A stretch of DNA of 43,012 bases. Source: a virus. A program made the translations under genes and the position numbers. A model generated the notes under the pieces. The model did no database searches. It was not told where the DNA came from and saw only the letters and a program-made list of their open reading frames with translations. The stretch lies in IMG/VR virus record IMGVR_UViG_3300020177_000878, positions 1 to 43,012 of that record. One strand, given 5' to 3'. Every line of letters starts with the position of its first letter. The first letter of the stretch is position 1. This document shows positions 23,471 to 30,685 of this stretch, one piece after another.

Positions 23471-23988
23471 ACACAGCAAAAAGAAAACAGGTAATTTACT
23501 TTACAGGAACTGAAATAGAAAACACAGTGGCAAAAGGTTGGCAAACACTGTTCGTGGTTGGTACCAGACCTGTGGAAGAGATTGCTAAATTGGCTGTGGA
23601 ACACAAAGCCAAACACATCTACTTTGGAACCAGTCAAAGTTTTATTATTAAAAAAGAAGAAGACATAAAACCTTGGTATGAAATGATAAAAGCATTATTA
23701 GAAAAAGACTTTTGGATTACACTTGATTTTGGTATAGAATATATTGAACAAGTTACAGCCACAGGTTTAATGAGTTATAAAAAATTTATTCCAATGATCA
23801 GTGCTAAAATTCCAAACATATACAAAGTGAATGGCAACGCAACACTCAAAATAGATGACGTGACTTGGGGACATTCAAACACAGGAGTTTGGAGTAGAAA
23901 TCTAAAAGAAATTACGAAAGATATGCACTATACAGATTGGAAAGAATATGTGGGAGATACAGTAATTGACGTTGACACAGACGAATAA
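23461..23988 (+). CDS. conserved hypothetical protein
   Basis: A 175-residue alpha/beta protein beginning MALDTAKRKQVIYFTGTEIE, overlapping the MDR gene by 10 bases. Alternating strands (LFVVGTRPVEE, HIYFGTSQ, WITLDFGIEY) suggest a Rossmann-like or TIM-like core, but no motif is recognised. Its 3' end contains the promoter for the QueD-like gene. Confidence 0.65.
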   Translation: MALDTAKRKQVIYFTGTEIENTVAKGWQTLFVVGTRPVEEIAKLAVEHKAKHIYFGTSQSFIIKKEEDIKPWYEMIKALLEKDFWITLDFGIEYIEQVTATGLMSYKKFIPMISAKIPNIYKVNGNATLKIDDVTWGHSNTGVWSRNLKEITKDMHYTDWKEYVGDTVIDVDTDE

Positions 23989-24000
23989 AATTGCTATAAT
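23972..24000 (+). promoter_or_regulatory. early promoter, leaderless QueD-like gene
   Basis: TTGACA, 17 bases, TATAAT: perfect hexamers and spacing. The ATG at 24006 begins 6 bases after the -10 with no ribosome site, predicting a leaderless transcript. Confidence 0.75.
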
Positions 24001-24005
24001 AAACT

Positions 24006-24389
24006 ATGAATAAACATAAAACATTTATATGGGTAACATTTAAAAAAGAAGGCATTCACAAATATCCTGCCGCACTGGAAGATCCAGCACTTGCAACAGG
24101 AGATGAATATGATGTGTCTTTTTTAGGCTACCCTCACAGACATATATTTCATTTTAAAGTAGAGATCGAAGTATTTCACAATGATAGAGATATAGAATTT
24201 ATTCAATTCAAAAGATGGTTAGAAAAACTGTATGCAGAAAAAACATTACAGTTGGATTACAAATCTTGCGAAATGATGAGCGACGACTTGGCTGAAGAAA
24301 TTGGTAAGAAATATCCAGGAAGAGATGTTATTATTAATGTTAGTGAGGATGGCGAAAATGGGAGTGAGATCATTTATCATAAGGAGTAA
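24006..24389 (+). CDS. QueD-like (6-pyruvoyl-tetrahydropterin synthase family) T-fold protein
   Basis: A 127-residue protein. His 18 and the pair in HRH (44 and 46), followed by a strand (FHFKVEIEVFH), fit the three zinc-binding His of the QueD/PTPS family. The end (SCEMMSDDLAEEI, then a strand with SEDGENGSEI) resembles the family's C-terminal Glu-containing motif. QueD makes carboxytetrahydropterin from the FolE product, the step before QueE, and both are in this window. Similarity is distant and the usual LDH motif is replaced by LDY, so this is a moderate call. Confidence 0.5.
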   Translation: MNKHKTFIWVTFKKEGIHKYPAALEDPALATGDEYDVSFLGYPHRHIFHFKVEIEVFHNDRDIEFIQFKRWLEKLYAEKTLQLDYKSCEMMSDDLAEEIGKKYPGRDVIINVSEDGENGSEIIYHKE

Positions 24390-24392
24390 CAC

Positions 24393-24560
24393 TTGAATTA
24401 CATTTCAGGTATTATTGCTTTTATGTGTCTAGTAGGATACAGTCTTACTATGCCACATCCGTTATATGATAATGGAAACGAAGTGCTGAGTGATATCTAT
24501 TTCTTAGCCTTTGGAGCCTTTGCTGGACTAACATTTATTTTAAGTATGAACGACAGATGA
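24393..24560 (+). CDS. 55-aa membrane protein, TTG start
   Basis: TTG 24393 to TGA 24560 encodes 55 residues with two hydrophobic segments (about 4-19 and 34-51). AAGGAG ends 6 bases before the TTG, and the stop overlaps the next ATG as ATGA, so the gene is well supported despite its size. Function unknown. Confidence 0.6.
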   Translation: MNYISGIIAFMCLVGYSLTMPHPLYDNGNEVLSDIYFLAFGAFAGLTFILSMNDR

Positions 24561-25633
24561 CAATTTATATTGTAGATTTAGAAGCAGTTGACACAAGATA
24601 CACCAAGGAGTGGAAGACACACTTGCCTCGACAGTTGAAAAAAGCAACCAATCATCAAGTTGTAACAATCAGTGGAGGCGACACTCCGCAAGCCACAACA
24701 CCAGGTGCTTTTTTAAACTTTGGTGGTACCAATGTCTACAAAGCCAATCAGATGCAACAGATAGGTAAACTGTTCTGTGATGGCAAAGTGAAAGACGGCG
24801 ATTACTTTTTATACACAGATGCTTGGAATCCCACTGTGCTACAATTAAAGTATATGGCTGAATTGCTAAAAGTTAAAATTAAAATAGGTGGTATGTGGCA
24901 CGCCGGATCGTATGATCCACAAGACTTCTTAGGAAGATTGATTGGCAATAAACCTTGGGTGCGAAACACAGAGCAGGCAATGTTTGATACGTTTGATCAC
25001 AATTTTTTTGCCACAGAGTTTCATATCGATTTATTTGCTAAAAGTTTTCCACAAGCAGAACATTATACAGGTTTAAATCCAAACAGAGGTGACAAAGTGT
25101 GTAGAGTTGGTTGGCCCATGGAGTATATGGAATCCACTTTAGAGATGTATCAAAATATGGACAAAAAGAACAAAATTTTATTCCCACATAGATTGGCTCC
25201 AGAAAAACAGCCTGCTATATTTGATGATTTAAAAAGAGCACTTCCGCAATATGAATTTGTGGTGTGTCAAGAACAACCATTAACTAAAAACGAATATCAC
25301 AACTTATTAGGTGAAGCAAAACTGATGTTCAGTGCCAATCTACAAGAAACGTTAGGTATCAGTTGGTATGAAGGAGCAATAGTGAATGTGATTCCTATGA
25401 TACCAGATAGATTGAGTTATTCAGAAATGGCAATGAAAGAATTCTTATATCCAAGCAATTGGACAGAGAATATGGAAAGTTACAGAGTAAACAAAGAACA
25501 TATCATTAACAAAATTGTTGATTATATGGAAAATTATAAAAAATACGTGCCTGCTGTTATCAAACAAAAGCAGAAATTGAAAGAACAATTCTTTTCAGGT
25601 GCAAAACTATATGGAGCAGTATCACATGGGTAA
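24557..25633 (+). CDS. GT-B-type glycosyltransferase-like protein
   Basis: A 358-residue protein. The C-terminal half has the Rossmann core of GT4-like glycosyltransferases: FPHRLAPEKQP, YEFVVCQEQP, then LMFSANLQETLGISWYEG, where the Glu residues would hold the donor nucleotide-sugar. The N-terminal half is the acceptor domain, with IGGMWHAGSYDP. The acceptor could be DNA, a virion protein or a host glycan and cannot be read. It overlaps small genes at both ends. Confidence 0.75.
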   Translation: MTIYIVDLEAVDTRYTKEWKTHLPRQLKKATNHQVVTISGGDTPQATTPGAFLNFGGTNVYKANQMQQIGKLFCDGKVKDGDYFLYTDAWNPTVLQLKYMAELLKVKIKIGGMWHAGSYDPQDFLGRLIGNKPWVRNTEQAMFDTFDHNFFATEFHIDLFAKSFPQAEHYTGLNPNRGDKVCRVGWPMEYMESTLEMYQNMDKKNKILFPHRLAPEKQPAIFDDLKRALPQYEFVVCQEQPLTKNEYHNLLGEAKLMFSANLQETLGISWYEGAIVNVIPMIPDRLSYSEMAMKEFLYPSNWTENMESYRVNKEHIINKIVDYMENYKKYVPAVIKQKQKLKEQFFSGAKLYGAVSHG

Positions 25634-26189
25634 AAAGAACGCACCAACCAATGGTCAAACCAATAATCTTGCATCAAACGGAGTATATGTGTTGATGGAA
25701 GAAATCACTATGGAATCTTGTAGAAATTGTTTACAATGGATTATGAATCATAATCTAGCAGACACAAGACTACCACAACTAACAATTATAATCAATTCAC
25801 CAGGTGGAGATGTACACGCCGCATTTGCTTTGATTGACACAATGAAAGCCAGCACTATACCAATCAAAACTGTTGGACTTGGGCTGATTGCTTCGTGTGG
25901 ATTTTTAATATTCATAGCAGGTAAAAAAGGTTCACGAATACTTACACCAAACACTTCAATACTGTCACATCAATACAGTTGGGGCAGTGCTGGTAAAGAA
26001 CATGAACTGTATGCTAGAGTAAAAGAATTTGAACTCAGCACAAGAAGAATGATCGAACACTATAAAAAGTGTATAGGAATGAGTGAAAAACAAATTAGAG
26101 AAGTGCTATTGCCACCGCAAGATGTTTGGTTGGATGCCAAAGAAGCATTAAAACTAAAAATCTGCGATAAAGTTGAAGAGTTATACTAA
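25626..26189 (+). CDS. ClpP-like serine protease
   Basis: A 187-residue ClpP-family protein. INSPGGDVHAAFALID marks the oxyanion region, LIASCGF has catalytic Ser 90, LSHQYSWG has His 115, and PQDVWLDAKEAL places Asp 166 at the third triad position. The triad is complete, so it should be active. ATG 25626 is preferred to an in-frame GTG at 25599; it overlaps the glycosyltransferase stop by 8 bases. It may pair with the phage ClpA-like unfoldase or act as a separate protease. A capsid-maturation role is less likely because T4-type phages use gp21. Confidence 0.88.
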   Translation: MGKKNAPTNGQTNNLASNGVYVLMEEITMESCRNCLQWIMNHNLADTRLPQLTIIINSPGGDVHAAFALIDTMKASTIPIKTVGLGLIASCGFLIFIAGKKGSRILTPNTSILSHQYSWGSAGKEHELYARVKEFELSTRRMIEHYKKCIGMSEKQIREVLLPPQDVWLDAKEALKLKICDKVEELY

Positions 26190-26587
26190 TGCTGGATCAC
26201 CTGATGGTTCAACAACAGGTTTCTAATGTGTGGCAACACATGGTTGGGGTTATTTGTTTAAACCTAACCAATCGAAAGCAAGTAAAAGCAGTTCTGCCCA
26301 AACTGTTTAAAAAATGGGCAACACACACAGAACTTCTCAGTTCTGCCAACATTTCTGAATTGGAGCAGATGCTTCAACCATTAGGAATGCAGAAAAAGAA
26401 AGCAGAAAGAATATACAGAATGAGTGAGCAATTTGATAATTGGAATGGAAATGATGCCACTGAATTATATGGCATTGGCAAATATGGTTCCGACAGTTAC
26501 AGATTGTTTTATAAAAACGAGATACCAACCAATGTTGGTGATCATGAACTTAAACGATATATTACAGAGGAGTTACAAAATGACTAA
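26189..26587 (+). CDS. MBD4-like HhH-GPD DNA glycosylase
   Basis: A 132-residue minimal glycosylase domain. It follows the glycosylase domain of MBD4 throughout: VICLNLTNRK early, LQPLGMQKKKAERI in the middle, helix-hairpin-helix LYGIGKYGSDSYRLF at 93-107, and Asp 118 in GDHELKRY at the catalytic Asp position. No iron-sulfur cluster cysteines are present. Members remove mismatched or damaged bases (T or U opposite G in MBD4). In a phage with likely modified guanine it could repair or police bases. It is coupled to clpP-like by TAATG. Confidence 0.75.
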   Translation: MLDHLMVQQQVSNVWQHMVGVICLNLTNRKQVKAVLPKLFKKWATHTELLSSANISELEQMLQPLGMQKKKAERIYRMSEQFDNWNGNDATELYGIGKYGSDSYRLFYKNEIPTNVGDHELKRYITEELQND

Positions 26588-26981
26588 AACTAAAAAAATT
26601 ACAGAAAAAGACATAGTGGATAAAGAAGAAAATATAACTTATATGTTTCCTGATGATGCCACAACACAGAGTTGGACACCAGCATCCGAAACCTACACAG
26701 TAAGTTATGGTGTCACACCATCGGGTGCTTCGATTGGCACTACGGACACAATGGATATGACAGATATGTTGAGAGCAGATGCTGGCAAAGGCATGGAAAA
26801 TTTTACATTTGATGATTACGTTCCACCAAGACCTTTTGAAGACAGTGTACCCAGTTTGAAAGACATAGAAGAAATGTGTGCGGAATATCCGTCATTAAAG
26901 ATAGCATATGACAAGTTTAGAAATGTATTCCGTATATGTTATGACGATTGGAAAACGAAAACAGGAGGAGATCAGTTCTAA
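26580..26981 (+). CDS. conserved hypothetical protein
   Basis: A 133-residue acidic protein from ATG 26580, with GAGGAG 8 bases upstream. The N-terminal half is low-complexity and Thr/Ser/Asp-rich, likely disordered; the C-terminal half has Cys and aromatic residues. No domain recognised. It overlaps the glycosylase gene by 8 bases and the next gene by one. Confidence 0.6.
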   Translation: MTKTKKITEKDIVDKEENITYMFPDDATTQSWTPASETYTVSYGVTPSGASIGTTDTMDMTDMLRADAGKGMENFTFDDYVPPRPFEDSVPSLKDIEEMCAEYPSLKIAYDKFRNVFRICYDDWKTKTGGDQF

Positions 26982-27430
26982 TGGAAAATAAACAATATTT
27001 TACAATGATACAGATTAGAAATGGCATGGACAAAATCTGTGAACAAATGGATAAAGCAGGATTTCAGCCTGACGTTGTTATGGGAATCAATAGAGGTGGA
27101 TGTATCCCAGGAATTTATATGAGCCATAGACTTCATGTGCCTCACGAAGTATTAGATGTTAGATTAAGAGATTATAAAGCAACACCAAATTTAGACAACT
27201 TGAATCAAGCACTAAACAGCAGTAAGAAAGTTTTGGTAATTGATGATATTAATGATACCGGTGCAACATTTAAACACATCACAGAAGCAATTGGTAGTAA
27301 TGATAATCTTAAATTTGCCAGTATAATACATAATGATCCAAGTGAGTTTGACAAACTAGATTATTGGTGCTACAATATTAATAAAAAAGAAAACCCTGTT
27401 TGGATTGTATTTCCTTGGGAGCAATGGTAA
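26981..27430 (+). CDS. purine phosphoribosyltransferase (XGPRT-like)
   Basis: A 149-residue type I phosphoribosyltransferase. The PRPP-binding loop is VLVIDDINDTGAT near 86-98, with a preceding MGINRGGCIPG flexible-loop region and the terminal VFPWE motif typical of xanthine-guanine PRTases. It would convert guanine, xanthine or hypoxanthine plus PRPP to the nucleotide. With GMP reductase it points to purine recycling. ATG 26981 follows AGGAGGAG. The stop overlaps the HIT gene by one base. Confidence 0.8.
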   Translation: MENKQYFTMIQIRNGMDKICEQMDKAGFQPDVVMGINRGGCIPGIYMSHRLHVPHEVLDVRLRDYKATPNLDNLNQALNSSKKVLVIDDINDTGATFKHITEAIGSNDNLKFASIIHNDPSEFDKLDYWCYNINKKENPVWIVFPWEQW

Positions 27431-27813
27431 TGATTAAAGTAGACACACTAGACATAGCAAAAGAAGAAGGTAGAGCACCTTGGACTGATGTTGTGTATGA
27501 TTTTAAAGATATGGTTTGGTATAATGATGGATTTCCTGTTACAGAAGGACATTCTTTGATTGTTCCTAAAGAAGCAACACAAGAAAGAATTATTAGATGT
27601 GTTGAACTTGCAATTAAAATAGGCAATGACAATGTAGCCAAAGGAGTTATTGATGGTTACAATGTAGGTATAAATGTTGGTGAAGCGGCAGGACAAACTG
27701 TGATGTATCCGCACGTTCATCTTATTCCTAGAAAAAAAGGTGATTGCGAAAATCCAAAAGGCGGTGTACGTCACGTTATTCCTGGCAAGGGAGACTACAC
27801 TAAAAATGAATAA
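27430..27813 (+). CDS. HIT-family nucleotide hydrolase/transferase
   Basis: A 127-residue histidine-triad protein. GQTVMYPHVHLIPRKKGD matches the HIT block (usually GQTVFHLHVHIIPR), keeping the catalytic HxH but with Tyr in place of the first His. Upstream GHSLIVPKEA is the conserved strand before it. HIT proteins cleave nucleotide phosphoramidates or dinucleoside polyphosphates. It is coupled to the purine PRTase by TAATG and may act in nucleotide salvage. Confidence 0.85.
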   Translation: MIKVDTLDIAKEEGRAPWTDVVYDFKDMVWYNDGFPVTEGHSLIVPKEATQERIIRCVELAIKIGNDNVAKGVIDGYNVGINVGEAAGQTVMYPHVHLIPRKKGDCENPKGGVRHVIPGKGDYTKNE

Positions 27814-28369
27814 TCCATTTATTCAAGTATACGACGATTTGATCCCAACATATCTACAAGATCATATTGAATTTATCACCATGGGTGCTAAAAGCAACAG
27901 CGACGAATTTGTTTATCCCACAGTTGATTTTAAATGCAAATATGAAAGTACAGCCCAAGAAATAAATCAACCACCATTAAGTTTTGTACATCTTTTAAAA
28001 TCACACACAACTGTGAGTAGACATCTTGATAACTTTGGAATGATACCAATTGCTTGTTGCAACATTAACAATTTTACTTTAAAAAATATTATGATGGCTA
28101 GAGTTTTTATAACTGTGCCACACAACACTGATAAAAATTATTATGCTCCTCACATAGATCTAGAAGTTGATCACATGGTGGTGATATATTTTGTTAATGA
28201 TGCTGACGGGCCTACAGTATTCTTTGATGAAGCAGGAAATATTATACAATCTATCGCGCCAAAAAAAGGCAGAGCAGTTATGTTTGATGGTAAAATAAAG
28301 CATGGAGGAGGAATACCTAAATCAGGTCCAAGATGTCTTGTAAATTATGATATACAGATTAAAAAATGA
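27806..28369 (+). CDS. 2OG-Fe(II) oxygenase
   Basis: A 187-residue double-stranded beta-helix dioxygenase. The iron facial triad is visible: His 116 and Asp 118 in APHIDLE and His 166 in GKIKHGG, and Arg 176 in GPRCLVN should bind 2-oxoglutarate. These enzymes hydroxylate proteins, bases or small molecules. Next to glycosyltransferase, glycosylase and deazaguanine genes, a base- or protein-modifying role is possible but unproven. ATG 27806 overlaps the HIT gene by 8 bases. Confidence 0.85.
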   Translation: MNNPFIQVYDDLIPTYLQDHIEFITMGAKSNSDEFVYPTVDFKCKYESTAQEINQPPLSFVHLLKSHTTVSRHLDNFGMIPIACCNINNFTLKNIMMARVFITVPHNTDKNYYAPHIDLEVDHMVVIYFVNDADGPTVFFDEAGNIIQSIAPKKGRAVMFDGKIKHGGGIPKSGPRCLVNYDIQIKK

Positions 28370-29184
28370 GTAGAACACTTTTTATAGGCGACAGTCACAC
28401 AGTAGGATATAAAACCATAGCAGGTAAAATAGGTCTTGGCAGTTTCACATTCTGGAATGACAACAACTATGCTGAAATGTATTCAGAAATCAACAACAAG
28501 AACGTTGTGATTTATGCTCAGCCAGGCGCAACAAATAACTTGTACACAGTTTGGTTGGCTAATATGTTTGCCAAGTATAATGATATAGATGAAGTATTTT
28601 TGTGTTTAGCACCATTAAACAGAATCACATTAAGTTTCGATCCAGAGTTAAAATATGACGTTGAACCTTTGGATCATTTTACATATGAACATCCTGAATC
28701 AACAGAAAAAATAAGAAAGTTTTCTGATAATCCAGTGGCAGGCAACACTGTGCAGATTTTACAAAAGCCTACAGCAGACGACTACAAAAATATTCCATCT
28801 ATTGGATTTTCCGCACAACATGGACTTACGTCTCCTGACTTAAGAAAAGATTCTTATATGAGTGTTAAGTTGTTTTATGAATGTAATACTGTGCTTGAAA
28901 AGAGAGAGTTTCTTTTGAATATGTATGCTTGGGATAAAATTTGTACAGAGAACAACGCCAAGTTGTATGTGTTCAATTTCAGAACGAGAGGACTGTGGCC
29001 TACACCAACAGATTATTTTGGTAAAATTAATACCTTGAAAAGAGTGGACCAGTCGGTGGAACAATATCTAAATACATTAGGACATAGTGCAGAAGATTAT
29101 TTTATTGAAGACAAAGAACATTTCAACAATCAATATCATAAACTGATTGCAACAGAATATTTGACATGGCTAAAAAAATCTTAA
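28366..29184 (+). CDS. SGNH-hydrolase-like protein 1
   Basis: A 272-residue protein with the SGNH/GDSL block I FIGDSHTVGY (Ser 10), an Asn-containing PGATNNLY region and a C-terminal acidic/His segment (EDKEHFNNQYHKLI) that could supply the Asp/His dyad. Such enzymes hydrolyse esters, including sugar O-acetyl groups. It overlaps its neighbours at both ends and is followed by a second SGNH gene, suggesting paired functions. Substrate unknown. Confidence 0.75.
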   Translation: MSRTLFIGDSHTVGYKTIAGKIGLGSFTFWNDNNYAEMYSEINNKNVVIYAQPGATNNLYTVWLANMFAKYNDIDEVFLCLAPLNRITLSFDPELKYDVEPLDHFTYEHPESTEKIRKFSDNPVAGNTVQILQKPTADDYKNIPSIGFSAQHGLTSPDLRKDSYMSVKLFYECNTVLEKREFLLNMYAWDKICTENNAKLYVFNFRTRGLWPTPTDYFGKINTLKRVDQSVEQYLNTLGHSAEDYFIEDKEHFNNQYHKLIATEYLTWLKKS

Positions 29185-29768
29185 TCGCAGGTGATAGTTT
29201 TGGATGCGAATGGCCCAACGGCAAAGGTTGGCCTCTTGAATTGGCTAAAAATAATGCTGTGAACAATGTGGCTCAAGCAGGTGTAGGAGAATATAAAATA
29301 CTCAAACAATTACAAAATGTCTTTGAACATGACAAAAGTTGGCAAAAAAATTATGATTGTGTGATAGTGTGTCATACCAGTCCTAGCAGAATACACACAC
29401 CAACCCATCCAGTTCATAAACAAGGTTTACACAAAAATTGTGATCTTATATTTTCTGACATACAGCACAAATTTGATTGGTTTAATTCAAGACTTAGAAC
29501 TGCCAAAAATTGGTTCTGGCATCACTACGATGATGACTACCAAAAAGAGATCTATAGATTGATGAGGGAAGAAATCAATAGAATGATCTCAATACCGTAT
29601 TTGGCTGTGGATAACTTCAGCATCAGCAACCAATTTGCTTGTGAAACAAACAGACTGGATTTAACAGAAATATGGCCCTTTTACAGAGGAGAAACCAATC
29701 ATTACACAGAAGAAGGAAATCAAATTGTACTCAAACAAATCATTGACAAATTGGACAAAATCTGTTAA
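29166..29768 (+). CDS. SGNH-hydrolase-like protein 2
   Basis: A 200-residue protein with block I LIAGDSFGCEWP (Ser 11) and a final NHYTEEGNQIV segment giving the catalytic His. It is only distantly similar to the preceding SGNH protein, so it does not look like a recent duplication. It starts inside the end of the first gene (19-base overlap). The promoter for the folE operon lies in its 3' end. Confidence 0.75.
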   Translation: MAKKILIAGDSFGCEWPNGKGWPLELAKNNAVNNVAQAGVGEYKILKQLQNVFEHDKSWQKNYDCVIVCHTSPSRIHTPTHPVHKQGLHKNCDLIFSDIQHKFDWFNSRLRTAKNWFWHHYDDDYQKEIYRLMREEINRMISIPYLAVDNFSISNQFACETNRLDLTEIWPFYRGETNHYTEEGNQIVLKQIIDKLDKIC

Positions 29769-29771
29769 TAT
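29743..29771 (+). promoter_or_regulatory. early promoter for folE-queE operon
   Basis: TTGACA, 17 bases, TAATAT, at the end of the second SGNH gene. It is followed by a leader with AAGGAG before ATG 29799. Confidence 0.55.
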
Positions 29772-29798
29772 TAATGTAACTTATAAGGAGAAATAACA

Positions 29799-30014
29799 AT
29801 GGCAAGCAGAGAACGTATATATGACGCACTTGTGGCACACGCCAAAGGTCATATTGAAAAACACGCGGCTAATGTTGAAATATACATGGAAAAGGCTGTG
29901 GGAGTTGGAGAACACCCTGATGTGTTAGAAGCAATAGAAAAAGAATTAAAAATTATTGCTGAATATCATGATCAGTTAGAAGTATTAGAAACTTACATTA
30001 AGAGGCAAGGATGA
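29799..30014 (+). CDS. small helical protein
   Basis: A 71-residue, mostly helical acidic protein, first in the folE-queE operon, with a strong AAGGAG site. It overlaps folE by 4 bases (ATGA). No domain recognised; a stable place before folE hints at a link, but nothing in the sequence shows it. Confidence 0.65.
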   Translation: MASRERIYDALVAHAKGHIEKHAANVEIYMEKAVGVGEHPDVLEAIEKELKIIAEYHDQLEVLETYIKRQG

Positions 30015-30685
30015 AAGCATCGGAACGAATAAGACAGAGACTGAAAGACAAAGAAATACGTTTTCACAGCAATGACAATATTGCTGACTTTATTGAGAAA
30101 GGTGAATTAGAAGAACTACAAAAAGAAGTGGAAGAATCTTTTTCATCTGTGCTAGATGCTTTGGTGATTGACACAGAAAACGATCACAACACAAAAGAAA
30201 CTGCTAGACGTGTTGCTAAAATGTACATCAATGAAATATTTGGTGGTAGATTTCAACAACCGCCAAAAGTAACTTCTTTTCCTAACATGGGATATAGAAG
30301 TTTATACACTAGCGGTCCAATCAGTGTGCGATCAACTTGTGCTCATCACTTTCAGAACATTGTAGGTAAATGTTGGGTAGGTGTACTGCCTGAGAAAGAA
30401 GTGATTGGATTATCCAAATTTAATAGAATAGTTCATCACATAGCAGAGAGACCACAGATTCAAGAAGAGATGACAACACAAATTGCAGAAGCATTACAAA
30501 AATATGCTAAGACTCCAAACGTGGCTGTACTGATCAAAGCAGAACATCACTGCATGACACACAGAGGAGTTAAAGAACATCAATCAGATATGACAACTGC
30601 TATTATGTTGGGTGCGTTTGATAAACACCCACCACTTAAGAAAGAGTTTTATGATATCTGTATGAGTATGAAAGGTCATGACTAA
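30011..30685 (+). CDS. folE: GTP cyclohydrolase I
   Basis: A 224-residue enzyme converting GTP to dihydroneopterin triphosphate, the first step to folate, biopterin and 7-deazaguanine. The zinc ligands Cys 110 and His 113 (STCAHH) and Cys 181 (EHHCMTHRG) fall at the same numbers as in E. coli FolE. GLSKFNRIVHHIAERPQ is the conserved substrate region. It directly overlaps queE, so a deazaguanine role is more likely than folate. Expression is probably early. Confidence 0.95.
   Translation: MKASERIRQRLKDKEIRFHSNDNIADFIEKGELEELQKEVEESFSSVLDALVIDTENDHNTKETARRVAKMYINEIFGGRFQQPPKVTSFPNMGYRSLYTSGPISVRSTCAHHFQNIVGKCWVGVLPEKEVIGLSKFNRIVHHIAERPQIQEEMTTQIAEALQKYAKTPNVAVLIKAEHHCMTHRGVKEHQSDMTTAIMLGAFDKHPPLKKEFYDICMSMKGHD

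Noticed and set aside
24671-24700. SGGDTP in the glycosyltransferase as a QueC-like SGGxDS loop
   Set aside because: The motif is not exact, the rest of the protein has no QueC zinc cysteines, and the C-terminal half is clearly GT-B-like.
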